Assembly (NCBI RefSeq): GCF_008795985.1 | Contig: NZ_VMHP01000001.1 | Coordinates: forward strand, 1,178,001-1,242,000 | From: Marinobacter halotolerans | GTDB taxonomy: Bacteria; Pseudomonadota; Gammaproteobacteria; Pseudomonadales; Oleiphilaceae | Direction of reading: 5' to 3' | Length of the DNA stretch: 64,000 bases | Notes under the pieces: generated by a model | Databases searched by the model: none | What the model saw: the letters and a program-made list of their open reading frames with translations, nothing else | What the model was told of the DNA's origin: nothing | Translations under genes and position numbers: made by a program | Shown: piece after piece, positions 1 through 9,599 of the stretch | Layout of the letters: every line of letters begins with the position of its first letter | Numbering within the stretch: position 1 is the stretch's first letter

Positions 1-132
1 TCCGACCCGGCTTCCGCCGATGCCTTCTGCGCCTCGCGGCTTGAGTACACCGGCGGTCTGAACTATGGCAACCTGCCTTCGGGCCTGAATACCGCAGGCA
101 TTATCGACCGGGCGACTCCTGTAGTAGACTGA
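1..132 (+). CDS. C-terminal 43 codons of an unidentified protein (partial)
   Basis: An open frame runs from the first base of the window to a TGA at 130-132. It encodes a 43-residue tail with one cysteine and a Gly/Asn-rich stretch (YTGGLNYGNLPSGLN). The start lies outside the window. The composition looks like the end of a real protein and the next gene begins 39 bp later on the same strand. I do not recognise the family and assign no function. Confidence 0.5.
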   Translation, partial: SDPASADAFCASRLEYTGGLNYGNLPSGLNTAGIIDRATPVVD

Positions 133-171
133 TGGGGATATCTTCAACTCGGTCCAACACAGCGAACGCCT

Positions 172-510
172 ATGTCCGATGCATTGCGCAAGCTTCTGAA
201 CACCGCAGACGACCATCCGGTGATCACCCCGCACGTCGGGGTGCTCACCCTGCACTTTCAGCTATATGGCTGTCCTGACCTGAAAGCAAAGCGAAAGGTG
301 TTTACGGCGCTGAAAGCCGTCTGGGGAAAAGAATCCGACCTGGCGGTCGCCGAAACGGCGGATCAGGAAACCCTGGATTGCGCAACCTGGACGGTTGCCG
401 CTCTGGGTGGCTCTTCCAGGCAGATTTCCGAACGTCTGGACCAGGTGGAAAAAGCCATTGAAGAGCGGGTAGACGCCGCCATTCTGGACGTACACCGCGA
501 GATTCTGTGA
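172..510 (+). CDS. DUF503 (YlxP-like) family protein
   Basis: The 112-residue product matches the DUF503 pattern: a first strand VGVLTLHFQL (residues 23-32), then the LKAKRKV motif that in this family reads LKEKRRV (38-44), then the strand LAVAETADQ (57-65). A long C-terminal helix follows. In Gram-positives such proteins (YlxP) lie near ribosome maturation genes, but the molecular role is poorly defined. The length is slightly above the usual 90-100 residues because of about 20 extra N-terminal residues. Family assignment is good; function is not inferred. Confidence 0.75.
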   Translation: MSDALRKLLNTADDHPVITPHVGVLTLHFQLYGCPDLKAKRKVFTALKAVWGKESDLAVAETADQETLDCATWTVAALGGSSRQISERLDQVEKAIEERVDAAILDVHREIL

Positions 511-658
511 TCAAAGGCCTGCTGTAGCGTATGACGGCACAGCGCCGTATACTAGCTCCCCTCAGGGAACGCAGCCCCTTGCCCGACGGGCAATAACCGA
601 TAGTTTCCACCTTCCACACGGCACCCGGGACGGGCCGGTGGTCGACCACTGAAAGCGT

Positions 659-2344
659 GTGGCACCTATGACTGGAAAGAAAAAGTCGGCCCAGGCCTCG
701 ATTGAAGCCATGCACCGTGTATTCACGGTACCCGAGGCCCCTGAATCAACCCTGAGCCGTATCGATCAGAACATTTCCCGCAACCTCGCTGGCTTCCTTC
801 AGGAGCATATTGTCGCGGTTGAACGGGACCTGTCCGAGGTGGAAAAGGATTTTTCCGACTACGCCATACCGGAAAAACCCATTTTTGTGTCGGAACAGGC
901 CCAGTTCCTGCTCGAGAAGCTGGTGGCCAACTCGGTCCATACCGCATCCCCCAGCTTTATCGGCCACATGACCTCAGCGCTGCCCTATTTCATGCTGCCG
1001 CTGTCCAAGATCATGATTGCCCTGAACCAGAACCTGGTGAAAACCGAAACGTCCAAGGCCTTCACGCCCATGGAACGCCAGGTATTAGGCATGATTCACC
1101 GGCTGGTCTATGAGCAGGACGGTGCTTTTTACCGCAAGTACATGCACGACCCCCGCCATGCGCTGGGCGCCATGTGCTCTGGTGGCACGGTCGCCAACCT
1201 GACTGCGCTGTGGGTCGCCCGCAACAATGCGTTTCCTGCCGAAGGCAGCTTCCGCGGTATTCATCAGGAAGGTTTATTCCGGGCACTGCGCTATTACGGC
1301 TGCGAGGGCGCTGCCATTCTGGTGTCCCGTCGCGGCCACTATTCACTGCGCAAGGCGGCGGACGTGCTCGGGCTGGGCCGGGAATTTCTGGTGCCGGTGG
1401 ATACCGATGACGAAAACAAGATCCAGACCGACGCGCTGCGGGAAAAATGCCTGGAGCTTCACCGCCAGAAGATCCGCGTGATCGCCATCTGTGGTATTGC
1501 GGGCACCACCGAAACCGGCAATGTCGACCCCCTGGATGCCATGGCAGACATCGCTCGGGAGTTCGGTGCGCATTTTCATGTGGACGCCGCCTGGGGCGGA
1601 CCAACGCTCTTTTCCCGCACCCACCGGCATCTGCTGCGAGGCATAGAAAAGGCCGACTCGGTCACTTTCGATGCCCACAAGCAGCTTTATGTCCCCATGG
1701 GCGCGGGCCTGGTGGTGTTCCGCGACCCGGCACTGGCCAGTGCCGTGGAGCATCATGCCCAGTACATCATTCGTAAGGGGTCTCGCGACCTCGGCAGTAC
1801 CACGCTGGAAGGATCGCGCCCCGGCATGTCCATGTTGATCCAGTCCGGCCTGAAGATTCTGGCCCGGGAGGGCTATGAAATCCTGATTGATCAGGGCATC
1901 GACAAGGCGCGGACCTTCGCGGAGATGATTGATAACGAGCCGGATTTTGAACTGATCACCCGGCCGGAACTGAACATTCTGACCTATCGCTATTGCCCCA
2001 AGAACGTTCAGGATGCACTGGCGTCAGCCACGGTGGACCAGGCAGAAAAGATCAACACTTGCCTGAACCGGATTACCAAATTCATTCAGAAAACCCAGCG
2101 GGAGCGGGGCAAGGCCTTTGTCTCACGGACACGGCTGGAGCCGGCGCGGTACGGCCACTTCCCCTCCATTGTGTTTCGGGTGGTGCTGGCCAACCCCCTG
2201 ACAACCCGGGAAATCCTGGCGGACATCCTGGCGGAGCAGCGGGAACTGGCAAAAGAAGAGGACATTCAGGACGAGATCGCCATTCTGCAACAGATGGCTG
2301 ACGCCGCATCCGGGGGCGCCGAGCGTAACATCAGGCACGCCTGA
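659..2344 (+). CDS. panP: PLP-dependent aspartate 1-decarboxylase, PanP type
   Basis: A group II PLP decarboxylase of 561 residues. PanP converts L-aspartate to beta-alanine for pantothenate and CoA synthesis, and replaces the pyruvoyl enzyme PanD in many marine gammaproteobacteria. The Schiff-base lysine is Lys341 in the DAHK motif, the pyridine-nitrogen Asp is Asp309 in HVDAAWGG, and the SGGT phosphate-binding region lies near residue 175. Length and motifs fit PanP rather than glutamate decarboxylase or DOPA decarboxylase. The frame opens with GTG at 659; an ATG at 668 is an equally possible start. The gene stands alone, with no panB or panC next to it. Confidence 0.85.
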   Translation: MAPMTGKKKSAQASIEAMHRVFTVPEAPESTLSRIDQNISRNLAGFLQEHIVAVERDLSEVEKDFSDYAIPEKPIFVSEQAQFLLEKLVANSVHTASPSFIGHMTSALPYFMLPLSKIMIALNQNLVKTETSKAFTPMERQVLGMIHRLVYEQDGAFYRKYMHDPRHALGAMCSGGTVANLTALWVARNNAFPAEGSFRGIHQEGLFRALRYYGCEGAAILVSRRGHYSLRKAADVLGLGREFLVPVDTDDENKIQTDALREKCLELHRQKIRVIAICGIAGTTETGNVDPLDAMADIAREFGAHFHVDAAWGGPTLFSRTHRHLLRGIEKADSVTFDAHKQLYVPMGAGLVVFRDPALASAVEHHAQYIIRKGSRDLGSTTLEGSRPGMSMLIQSGLKILAREGYEILIDQGIDKARTFAEMIDNEPDFELITRPELNILTYRYCPKNVQDALASATVDQAEKINTCLNRITKFIQKTQRERGKAFVSRTRLEPARYGHFPSIVFRVVLANPLTTREILADILAEQRELAKEEDIQDEIAILQQMADAASGGAERNIRHA

Positions 2345-2373
2345 CCCCCGATCAACCGGTATCAAAGGAAGTC

Positions 2374-2640
2374 TCAGTAAAGGGCTTCCTCGTCATCCAG
2401 CACTTCATCCAGAATATCCAGAAACATGCGGTCGGCATCGCTCCAGTTTTCCGGAATCCGGATGGTGGTATTGGCGCTGATCTCCCGCGCCACGTGCTCA
2501 TCAGCACCGGGCTGATCACGATATTTACGGGCAATTTCGACGGACTTGACCGCAATAGTCGGATCACTCAGGACTTTCTTTATAAATACCCTGAGCTCGT
2601 CAATAATTTTGGCCTGACGGCTTTCTGAAGCTGAACTCAT
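2374..2640 (-). CDS. Small acidic protein of unknown function
   Basis: An 88-residue minus-strand gene between panP (convergent) and the phosphate transporter. The product is charged and predicted mostly helical: residues 8-25 form an amphipathic helix and the C-terminus is strongly acidic (ILDEVLDDEEALY). It has no cysteines, signal peptide or membrane segment. I do not recognise a family. Reality is supported by coding-like composition and by filling the gap between two genes. It could be a genus-restricted protein. Confidence 0.6.
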   Translation of the reverse strand: MSSASESRQAKIIDELRVFIKKVLSDPTIAVKSVEIARKYRDQPGADEHVAREISANTTIRIPENWSDADRMFLDILDEVLDDEEALY

Positions 2641-2734
2641 TCATTCATCCCCGGACAAACAAGCGTTTTGGAGCCTTCGGCTCCACCCTATCAAACCCTA
2701 GTATGGGCCATCGGCCCCGGCTCAGGCAATCGGC

Positions 2735-4294
2735 TCAAACCAGCAGGCCGCGGATGGTGAAGAACAGAATCGCCGCCATGATCGCCGAAGCCGGCACGGT
2801 AATAATCCAGGCTGCCACGATACGGGTCAGATGAGAGCGCTTGACCATTTCCTCCCGATAGATTTTCTTCAGCCGCTTGCGCTCCTTTTTCGACAGAGGC
2901 ACCTGCTTGCGCTTCTTGGACTCCTGCAGCAGTCGTTCCATCTGCTCCAGGGAAGCGTTGCGGAAGTCATCCAGGAAGGGACGCAGTTTTTCCTGCTCTC
3001 CCGGGTCATGGCTCTCCATGATTTTGTGGAGCTGTGAGGCATAGTTGCTCTTCAGGTATTCACGCAGGAAACCCACCCCGAAGACGCCGCCCACGGCGAT
3101 ATGGGTGGAGCTGACGGGCAAGCCCAATTGCGAGGCAATGATGACGGTCAGCGCCGCAGAAAGAGCAATACAGAAGGCCCGGGTTTTATCCAGCTCGGTG
3201 ATCTCGCTGCCTACGGTCTTGATCAGCCGGGGACCGAACAGCATCAGCCCTACTGCCAGACCCAGCGCACCCACGAGCATCACCCAGAGGGGGATGGCGG
3301 CGGCGGTCACCACTGCGCCCGCGGACAGAGCGTCGTTAATGGCCGCCAGCGGGCCGATGGCATTAGCCACGTCATTGGCACCGTGAGCAAAGCTCAGCAA
3401 CGCCGCGGCAAAGATCATAGGCCAGGTAAACAGCTCGTTGACCCCGGCAGCGCTGTTTTCCATGGTCGCGGCGCGGCGACTCACCAGACTACGCATTGCC
3501 ACAAATATGACGGCTGCCAGTGCCAGCCCGACCAGGGTCGCCTCCAGGAAATCCACCTTGATCACCTTTTTGACGCCTTTCACCATCAGGTAGGTGCCAA
3601 AGGCCCAGGCCATGATCGCCACCAGCCAGGGCACAAATGTGCGAGCCGAGGAAACCAGGTTCTTGCGATACAACACAGTGCGTTTTATGGCGTAGAGAAA
3701 GAGCGCGGCGAGAACACCACCCATCACCGGTGAAATCACCCAGCTGGCAACGATTTTCGACATCACCGCCCAGTCGGCAATACCCCAGCCGCCAGCGGCA
3801 ATCCCAGCGCCCAGCACGCCGCCCACGATAGAATGGGTTGTCGATACCGGAGCACCCATCCAGGTAGCCAGGTTCAACCAGAGGGCGCCTGCCAGAAGCG
3901 CCGCCGTCATCAGCCAGACAAAGGTGCTGGCGTCATCCAGACGTTCGGCCGCAATGATCCCTCCCTTGATGGTAGAGACCACATCACCGCCGGCAATAAT
4001 GGCGCCTGCCGCCTCGAAAATCGCCGCAATCACCACGGCTCCGCCCAGCGTCATGGCGCCGGAGCCCACAGCCGGGCCAACGTTGTTGGCAACATCGTTG
4101 GCGCCGATGTTGATGGCCATATAGCCACCGATCACTGCGGCCGCCATCAACAGCATGCTGTTGGGCATGCCGGTGCTGATCTGGCCCACGACCAGGAAAA
4201 CGCCCAACAGAAAAAGAAAACTGAAACCGATGCGGTAACGCTCGGTGGCTGGGCTGGTCAGGAGTGTATCCAGATATCCGGTATTGCTGGCCAT
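2735..4294 (-). CDS. Inorganic phosphate transporter, PiT family
   Basis: A 519-residue inner-membrane phosphate permease driven by proton or cation symport. Both PiT signature repeats are present: GANDVANNVGPAVGS at residues 64-78 and HGANDVANAIGP near residue 305. A hydrophilic cytoplasmic loop of about 90 residues, rich in Lys, Arg and Glu, lies near residues 400-490 before the last helices. That loop makes it longer than many bacterial Pit proteins. It is a constitutive, low-affinity partner for the high-affinity Pst system at 41-46 kb. No phoU-like DUF47 gene adjoins it, unlike many pit loci. Confidence 0.9.
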   Translation of the reverse strand: MASNTGYLDTLLTSPATERYRIGFSFLFLLGVFLVVGQISTGMPNSMLLMAAAVIGGYMAINIGANDVANNVGPAVGSGAMTLGGAVVIAAIFEAAGAIIAGGDVVSTIKGGIIAAERLDDASTFVWLMTAALLAGALWLNLATWMGAPVSTTHSIVGGVLGAGIAAGGWGIADWAVMSKIVASWVISPVMGGVLAALFLYAIKRTVLYRKNLVSSARTFVPWLVAIMAWAFGTYLMVKGVKKVIKVDFLEATLVGLALAAVIFVAMRSLVSRRAATMENSAAGVNELFTWPMIFAAALLSFAHGANDVANAIGPLAAINDALSAGAVVTAAAIPLWVMLVGALGLAVGLMLFGPRLIKTVGSEITELDKTRAFCIALSAALTVIIASQLGLPVSSTHIAVGGVFGVGFLREYLKSNYASQLHKIMESHDPGEQEKLRPFLDDFRNASLEQMERLLQESKKRKQVPLSKKERKRLKKIYREEMVKRSHLTRIVAAWIITVPASAIMAAILFFTIRGLLV

Positions 4295-4360
4295 AATCGG
4301 TTCTCACGGCTTGAGGATTTAATCTTTGTCGGGCCTGACGGCGGGAGAACTATAAAATCT

Positions 4361-4389
4361 TTGACACAGAAATGAAACATAACGGTAAT
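4361..4389 (+). promoter_or_regulatory. Candidate sigma-70 promoter for the diguanylate cyclase gene
   Basis: TTGACA at 4361-4366, a 17-bp spacer, then GGTAAT at 4384-4389. This is a perfect -35 with a 4/6 -10, in the AT-richer gap between the divergent pit and GGDEF genes, about 100 bp upstream of the start codon. No transcript evidence is available. Confidence 0.35.
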
Positions 4390-4487
4390 AAAGCCGGCCC
4401 TTGACCAAAATCACTGCAAAACCTTTCCGAGTAGGCTAAGTTATGTCCCCAATAACCGGCGCCCTCCAGAACGAACAATAAGAGCCC

Positions 4488-5588
4488 ATGGCCAAACCTC
4501 CACAGACAAGCCACCAGGTGGCGACTGAAAGCGAAGAAGCACGTGTATCACGCCTTCTCACAGGCCTGTCAGTCATGGCCGTGCTGTTCCTGGTGGGTAT
4601 TGGCGGCAAGGCCTGGTTTGCTGAACACCACACCCACTCCTGGGTGCTCTGGGGCTTCGGTGCGCTGGTGGCGGGCAACATGCTCGTCTTCTCTTTAACG
4701 GGCAACCGCAATCGCCAGAAAGGCGGGCTGATCTCCATTGTCGGGCTGCTGTTCGGTTACCTGATCATCACCGGCGGCGAGAGCAATACCGGCCCGCTCT
4801 GGTTCTACGTGTTCCCCCCCTTGCTGTTCTATCTCACGGATCTGAAAACCGGCACGGCGGTACTGCTGTTCTGCGTGCTGGTGGCCGTGGTGGTGTTCCA
4901 GTTCCCCGAACTGCCGATTGTGACCGCCGAATACAGCACTGACTTCAAGATCCGCTTCTTCGCCACGCTGACCTTCGAATCCATCTTCTGCTTTGTGCTG
5001 GAAGCGTCCCGCCTCAATGCCCGCAAGGAACTTGTGGATCTGGCCGAGGCCCATGAACACGCGGCCCAGACTGATGAACTGACCGGTCTGTCGAACCGCC
5101 GGGAAATGCAGCACCGGTTGAATGATGAGTTTTCGCGCTACCAGCGCTCAGGCCATCACTTCTCCGTCGCGCTAATCGACCTGGACCTGTTCAAGCGCGT
5201 GAATGACGAATACGGCCACGATGCCGGTGATCAGGTGCTGAGGGATTTTGCCACATTGATGCAGTCTGTTATCCGCCAGACCGACATCGCCGCCCGCTGG
5301 GGTGGAGAAGAATTCCTGATTCTGCTGCCGGATACCTCCCTGCTGCCAGCACTGACGCTTGCCGAGCGCCTGCGCCATAAAGTGGCCAGGCACGAGTTCA
5401 GTTTCGCAGGCAGGACCATGCCGGTTACCATGAGCGCCGGAATCTGTTCCATCGCCAAGGCAGGCTCTATTGATGATCTGCTGAAGCAGGCGGACCTTTA
5501 CCTGTACAGCGCCAAAGAGAGCGGCCGCAACCGGATTGCCCCCAGGGTCAGAACCCAGGACCCGGATACAGTGGCCGCCGAAAACTGA
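4488..5588 (+). CDS. Membrane-bound diguanylate cyclase (GGDEF)
   Basis: A 366-residue protein with about six hydrophobic helices in residues 25-170 and a C-terminal GGDEF domain. It makes c-di-GMP from two GTP. The active-site motif is GGEEF at residues 272-276, and an RQTD inhibitory site (RxxD) sits at 263-266, exactly five residues before it, so product inhibition is expected. The N-terminal sensor is a short multi-helix module that I cannot name. The flavodoxin gene starts 16 bp after its stop, suggesting co-transcription. Confidence 0.85.
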   Translation: MAKPPQTSHQVATESEEARVSRLLTGLSVMAVLFLVGIGGKAWFAEHHTHSWVLWGFGALVAGNMLVFSLTGNRNRQKGGLISIVGLLFGYLIITGGESNTGPLWFYVFPPLLFYLTDLKTGTAVLLFCVLVAVVVFQFPELPIVTAEYSTDFKIRFFATLTFESIFCFVLEASRLNARKELVDLAEAHEHAAQTDELTGLSNRREMQHRLNDEFSRYQRSGHHFSVALIDLDLFKRVNDEYGHDAGDQVLRDFATLMQSVIRQTDIAARWGGEEFLILLPDTSLLPALTLAERLRHKVARHEFSFAGRTMPVTMSAGICSIAKAGSIDDLLKQADLYLYSAKESGRNRIAPRVRTQDPDTVAAEN

Positions 5589-5604
5589 TACAACAGGACA
5601 CAGC

Positions 5605-6051
5605 ATGGCATCTATCCGCATTCTGGTTGGCAGCGTCTTCGGCGGCGCGCTGCTTACCGCCAGAGAACTGAAAAAGACGCTGGAACCCGAAGGTCACACG
5701 GTGGTAGTCAATGAGCAGCCGGAACTGACCGACATTACCGGCAACTCCGATCCGGTGTTGATCTGCACTTCAACAACCGGGCAAGGAGAGGTTCCTCCCA
5801 ACCTGCTGCCTTTCTATCTTGATCTACGAGAGACCTTGCCCCAGCAGCCGGGACGTCCATTTGGCGTCATTGTTCTGGGCGACAGCTCCTACGGTGATAC
5901 CTTCTGCGGCGCAGGAGACCTTCTCGAAGAGGCGTTTCTGGAAACCGGAGCGGCCAAAACCGGCAACACGCTGAAGATTGATGCCATGGAAACCACCGAG
6001 CCGGAACAGGAAGCCCTGATCTGGGCAAGAGAATGGCTGGCTCTTCTATAA
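5605..6051 (+). CDS. Flavodoxin, MioC-like
   Basis: A 148-residue short-chain flavodoxin. The N-terminal strand and loop (ILVGSVFGGALLTARE) correspond to the FMN phosphate-binding loop. STTGQGEVP is the ring-stacking loop seen in MioC and sulfite reductase flavodoxin domains. GDSSYGDTFCGAG is the third FMN contact. The ATG at 5605 fits the family start; longer in-frame extension upstream would overlap the preceding gene. It is probably an electron carrier, but the partner is not evident from neighbours. Confidence 0.8.
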   Translation: MASIRILVGSVFGGALLTARELKKTLEPEGHTVVVNEQPELTDITGNSDPVLICTSTTGQGEVPPNLLPFYLDLRETLPQQPGRPFGVIVLGDSSYGDTFCGAGDLLEEAFLETGAAKTGNTLKIDAMETTEPEQEALIWAREWLALL

Positions 6052-6147
6052 ACAGATAGAGTAATTCAGGGCTTGTCAATTGGACCTTGAGCGCCCCGAC
6101 GCTTCAGGCCATACTTGCCAGAAACCCGACAACAATAATGGTAAACC

Positions 6148-8712
6148 GTGCGCCACATTGCTCAGTCTTTCGCCTTAATCGGCGCATTGATCATGATGGC
6201 TTTCACAGTCCAGGCAAGCCCCGGGTCCGCGGGCTATACCATCCCGGATGCCGACTACCTCCGGGTAGCGCCATCAGAGCAGATGGGCCTTGGCGAAGCA
6301 CTGGCCTCCGGTCTCTGGCAGCCCCTGGAGGAAGAGAGCCTCAACTTCGGCTACATTTCCGACGTTGTGTGGCTCCGTTTCCCCGTACCTGATCTGCCCG
6401 GCAACCGGGCGCTGTTGGAGATACGCTACCCCCAGCTTGATGACATCACCTTCTACCTGCTGGAAAACGGCCAGCTTTCAAAGCAGGTGGTCACCGGTGA
6501 CCATCACCCATTCAACCAGCGACCGGTTATTCACCGGCACTTCCTGTTTCCGTTCCAGGCCGGTCCCGACGACCGCTACGAGATTGTCCTGCGTGTAAAA
6601 ACACAGGGAGCGATGCAGGTGCCCATGCGGATCTGGACACCGGCCGCGTTCTTTGAACAGGTATCGATAACGGACCAGCTGCACTCGGTCTACTACGGCA
6701 TTATGCTGTCGGTGCTGTTCTTCAACCTGTTTATCTTCCTGGCGCTACGCGAGCGCATGTATCTGCTTTACGTGCTGACCACTGCGGGTTATCTGCTATT
6801 GATCAGCACACTGAACGGGACCGCGTTCCATCTGTTATGGCCCGGCCTCCCGGAACTGCAGAACCAGGCAATGATGATCCTCGTGCCTACGGCAGTGATA
6901 TTCACCCTGCTGTTCTCCCGTGAATTCCTGAACCTCCGGCGAACCGGCCCCACCATGGATCTGATGATCAGAGTGGCCGTAGCACTGAATGTCGGTGCTT
7001 TCGTGATCTCTTTCGTTACCAGCTACAGTGTCGCCAGCCAGCTAAGTGTGGCCCTCGCCATACCAAGCTGCCTGCTATTGACGATTATTGGCCCGGTGCA
7101 ATGGATAAGGGGCAACCCTCAGGCCAGCTACTACACCATTGCCTGGGGGCTGCTCACCCTCGGCAGCGCGGTCGCCGCCGCCAACAAATACGGCCTTTTG
7201 CCCAACAACTTCTTCACCGCCTACGCCATTGAAATCGGCTCTGCCATGGAAGCGATTCTGCTGACTATTGCCCTGGCGGCGCGTCTGTACCAGGAACGTG
7301 AAGACAAGGTGCGGGCACGGGAAGCGGAAATAGCAGCCATGGCCGCAAGACGGCATGCCGAGGTCAGGCTGATCGATCAGGCGCTGCACCACCCGTTGAC
7401 CGGACTGCCCAATCGAACCAGCCTGGAAATGGCCATCAATGAGCTGATCAACCGCGATTGCAGAACCCGCTACTCCATTGGCGTCATTCATCTGACCAAC
7501 CTCCAGGCGATCACCAAAACCCTGGGCCACCGCAACACGGATCGGCTAATAGAACTGGCTGCAAAGCGGTTTAACGCCACCATCCGCGAGCTGCCAGGCT
7601 CCTATGCCCTGGAAACTTCCGGGAAGACCTCCTATTACGTGGCATCGCTTGAAACAGACACTTTCGGCTTTGTGGTGGCGACCGACGACATTGCCCAGTC
7701 ACCCAAGGCCATGGTGCGGGCCCTGGAAGATATCCGCGAGCCCCTGGACTACCTGGGCATGCAGCTGCCACTGGATCCACGCACCGGCACCGCCATCTAC
7801 CCGGATCACGCCGACGATGCCACCACACTGATCCGGCGCGCCTATATCGCCCAGGGTACGGAAGACGCCAGGGACCGGGGCCTGGCGTTCTACCAGCCAT
7901 CCCGCGATTCCTACAGTGCGGACCGGCTCACGCTGGTATCGGAGCTGCGGGCGGCTCTGCAGAACGACGAGCTGAGACTGTATCTGCAGCCGAAGCTGTC
8001 GCTGAAATCCCATTCCATTGTCGGGCTGGAAGCACTGATTCGCTGGCCAGGCAGGGAGACGCCCGTCAGACCGGACGAAATCATTGCCATTGCGGAGCAG
8101 ACCGGGCTGATCAAACCCCTGACCCGGTGGGTACTGGAAAACGCCCTGCAGCTGCGGGCACAGCTTCACGAACAGGGCTTTCCACTGGACATATCGGTGA
8201 ATATTTCCCCGAACAACCTGAGGGAGCCGGACTTCCCGATTTTTGTGCAACGCTTGATGAGCAGCTACCAGTCAGTGCGCGGCGCCATTACCCTGGAAGT
8301 GACCGAAACCTCGATGATGCAGGACCCGGTAAACTCCCTGAAAGCGCTGAATTCGCTACACAGCACCGGTATACCACTGTCCATCGATGATTTCGGTTCC
8401 GGCTACTCGTCGCTGTCCTACATCAAGCAGCTGCCCGCCAGCGAAATCAAGATTGACCAGTCACTGATCACCGAACTTCTGTCCCAGACCGACGACCGGG
8501 TCATCGTCAGAACCACCATCGAGATGTGTCACAGCCTAGGCTACCTGGTAGTGGCGGAAGGCGTGGAAGATGATGCCACCCTGGCGTTGCTCGAAGAGAT
8601 GGGCTGCGACATGATTCAGGGCTTTGTGCTCACCCCGCCGCTACCATTCGATGAACTGACTGCCTGGCTCAGAGCCTTCGATTCCGAAGACTCTGCGCGG
8701 CAGCTCGGTTGA
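6148..8712 (+). CDS. 7TM-DISM sensor with degenerate GGDEF and intact EAL domain (c-di-GMP phosphodiesterase)
   Basis: An 854-residue protein starting at GTG. In order it shows a signal peptide (1-24), a periplasmic 7TMR-DISM-type beta domain (about 30-170), seven membrane helices (about 185-385), a short coiled coil, a GGDEF-like domain and an EAL domain. The cyclase signature is destroyed: ETDTF at 502-506 replaces GGDEF. The EAL domain keeps its signatures: EAL (628-630), NIS, EVTET, DDFGSGYSS, IKID and AEGVE. It is therefore predicted to hydrolyse c-di-GMP in response to an external ligand, with the GGDEF part regulatory. Confidence 0.85.
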   Translation: MRHIAQSFALIGALIMMAFTVQASPGSAGYTIPDADYLRVAPSEQMGLGEALASGLWQPLEEESLNFGYISDVVWLRFPVPDLPGNRALLEIRYPQLDDITFYLLENGQLSKQVVTGDHHPFNQRPVIHRHFLFPFQAGPDDRYEIVLRVKTQGAMQVPMRIWTPAAFFEQVSITDQLHSVYYGIMLSVLFFNLFIFLALRERMYLLYVLTTAGYLLLISTLNGTAFHLLWPGLPELQNQAMMILVPTAVIFTLLFSREFLNLRRTGPTMDLMIRVAVALNVGAFVISFVTSYSVASQLSVALAIPSCLLLTIIGPVQWIRGNPQASYYTIAWGLLTLGSAVAAANKYGLLPNNFFTAYAIEIGSAMEAILLTIALAARLYQEREDKVRAREAEIAAMAARRHAEVRLIDQALHHPLTGLPNRTSLEMAINELINRDCRTRYSIGVIHLTNLQAITKTLGHRNTDRLIELAAKRFNATIRELPGSYALETSGKTSYYVASLETDTFGFVVATDDIAQSPKAMVRALEDIREPLDYLGMQLPLDPRTGTAIYPDHADDATTLIRRAYIAQGTEDARDRGLAFYQPSRDSYSADRLTLVSELRAALQNDELRLYLQPKLSLKSHSIVGLEALIRWPGRETPVRPDEIIAIAEQTGLIKPLTRWVLENALQLRAQLHEQGFPLDISVNISPNNLREPDFPIFVQRLMSSYQSVRGAITLEVTETSMMQDPVNSLKALNSLHSTGIPLSIDDFGSGYSSLSYIKQLPASEIKIDQSLITELLSQTDDRVIVRTTIEMCHSLGYLVVAEGVEDDATLALLEEMGCDMIQGFVLTPPLPFDELTAWLRAFDSEDSARQLG

Positions 8713-8716
8713 CACA

Positions 8717-9574
8717 TTACGTGCGCTGGCGAATCAGCGCTTCCTGGGTGGTAGACGCTACCAGCCGGCCGTCCCGATCATAGAAGCTGCCGCGGTTAAA
8801 TCCGCGTCCTCCGGAGGCGCTGGGGCTGTCCTTGTCATACAGCAACCACTCGTCCATCCGGAACGGCCGGTGGAACCAGATGGCGTGGTCCAGGCTGGCC
8901 ACCTGCATGTTTTTGCTCAGAAAGGTCACGCCGTGAGGATTGAGCGAGGTGCCCAGAAAGGCGAAATCCGAGGCATAGGCAAGCAGACAGCAATGCAACA
9001 TGGGATCATCCGGCAGATGGCCCTGAGCGCGGAACCAGCTTTGACGGTAGGGCGGTTTGGCTTCCGGCGCCAACGGATTCATCGGATCAATCGGGCGGAT
9101 TTCGATAGGCCGGTCGCGGGTCAGCGTGGCACGTCGACTCTCCGGCACATGGGGCGCCAGTATCTTGCCGTAATCCTGTTCAGACTTGAGACCTTCCGGG
9201 CCGGGAGCGTCCGGCATCTGGAACTGGTGATCAAACCCTTCCTCCGCCACCTGGAACGACATCGACCCGGTGAGAATTTCCTTGCCGTCCTGACGGGCAA
9301 TCACCCGCCTGACCGAAAAGGTTCCGCCATCCCGGACCCGCTGCACCTCATAATCAATCGGTAGCTGATGGTTGCCCGGTCGCAGGAAATAGGCGTGCAT
9401 GGAATGTGGCATACGGTCTTCAATGGTGCGGCTGGCGGCCATCAGAGCCTGCCCCAGCACCTGACCACCAAACACATTGGGAAAACCCAGATCCTCACTG
9501 GCGCCCTGAAAATGGTCATCACCAATAGGTGAAAGATCCAGCAGTTCCACCAGCTTGCGGGTAACGTCGAGCAT
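8717..9574 (-). CDS. tesB: Acyl-CoA thioesterase II
   Basis: A double-hotdog thioesterase that releases free fatty acids from acyl-CoA. The ATG at 9574 was chosen because it has an AGGAG-containing ribosome site and gives an N-terminus aligned with E. coli TesB; an ATG at 9595 is in frame but less likely. The product is 285 residues. Family signatures are visible: SEDLGFPNVFGGQVLGQAL near residue 25, HSMHAYFLRPG, and the second hotdog containing DFAFLGTSLNPHG and SLDHAIWFHRPF with the catalytic Asp. It lies just downstream of the rubredoxin reductase gene on the same strand. Confidence 0.9.
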   Translation of the reverse strand: MLDVTRKLVELLDLSPIGDDHFQGASEDLGFPNVFGGQVLGQALMAASRTIEDRMPHSMHAYFLRPGNHQLPIDYEVQRVRDGGTFSVRRVIARQDGKEILTGSMSFQVAEEGFDHQFQMPDAPGPEGLKSEQDYGKILAPHVPESRRATLTRDRPIEIRPIDPMNPLAPEAKPPYRQSWFRAQGHLPDDPMLHCCLLAYASDFAFLGTSLNPHGVTFLSKNMQVASLDHAIWFHRPFRMDEWLLYDKDSPSASGGRGFNRGSFYDRDGRLVASTTQEALIRQRT

Positions 9575-9599
9575 TCCTTCTCCTGTACTGTTCATCAGC

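Noticed and set aside
579..593. TTGCCC-GAC-GGGCAA hairpin upstream of panP
   Set aside because: It resembles a terminator stem for the DUF503 gene but lacks a U-tract and is short.
2669..2685. Short hairpin TGGAGCC-TTC-GGCTCCA between the pit gene and the orphan gene
   Set aside because: No T-run on either strand at the right side, so it is not supported as an intrinsic terminator.
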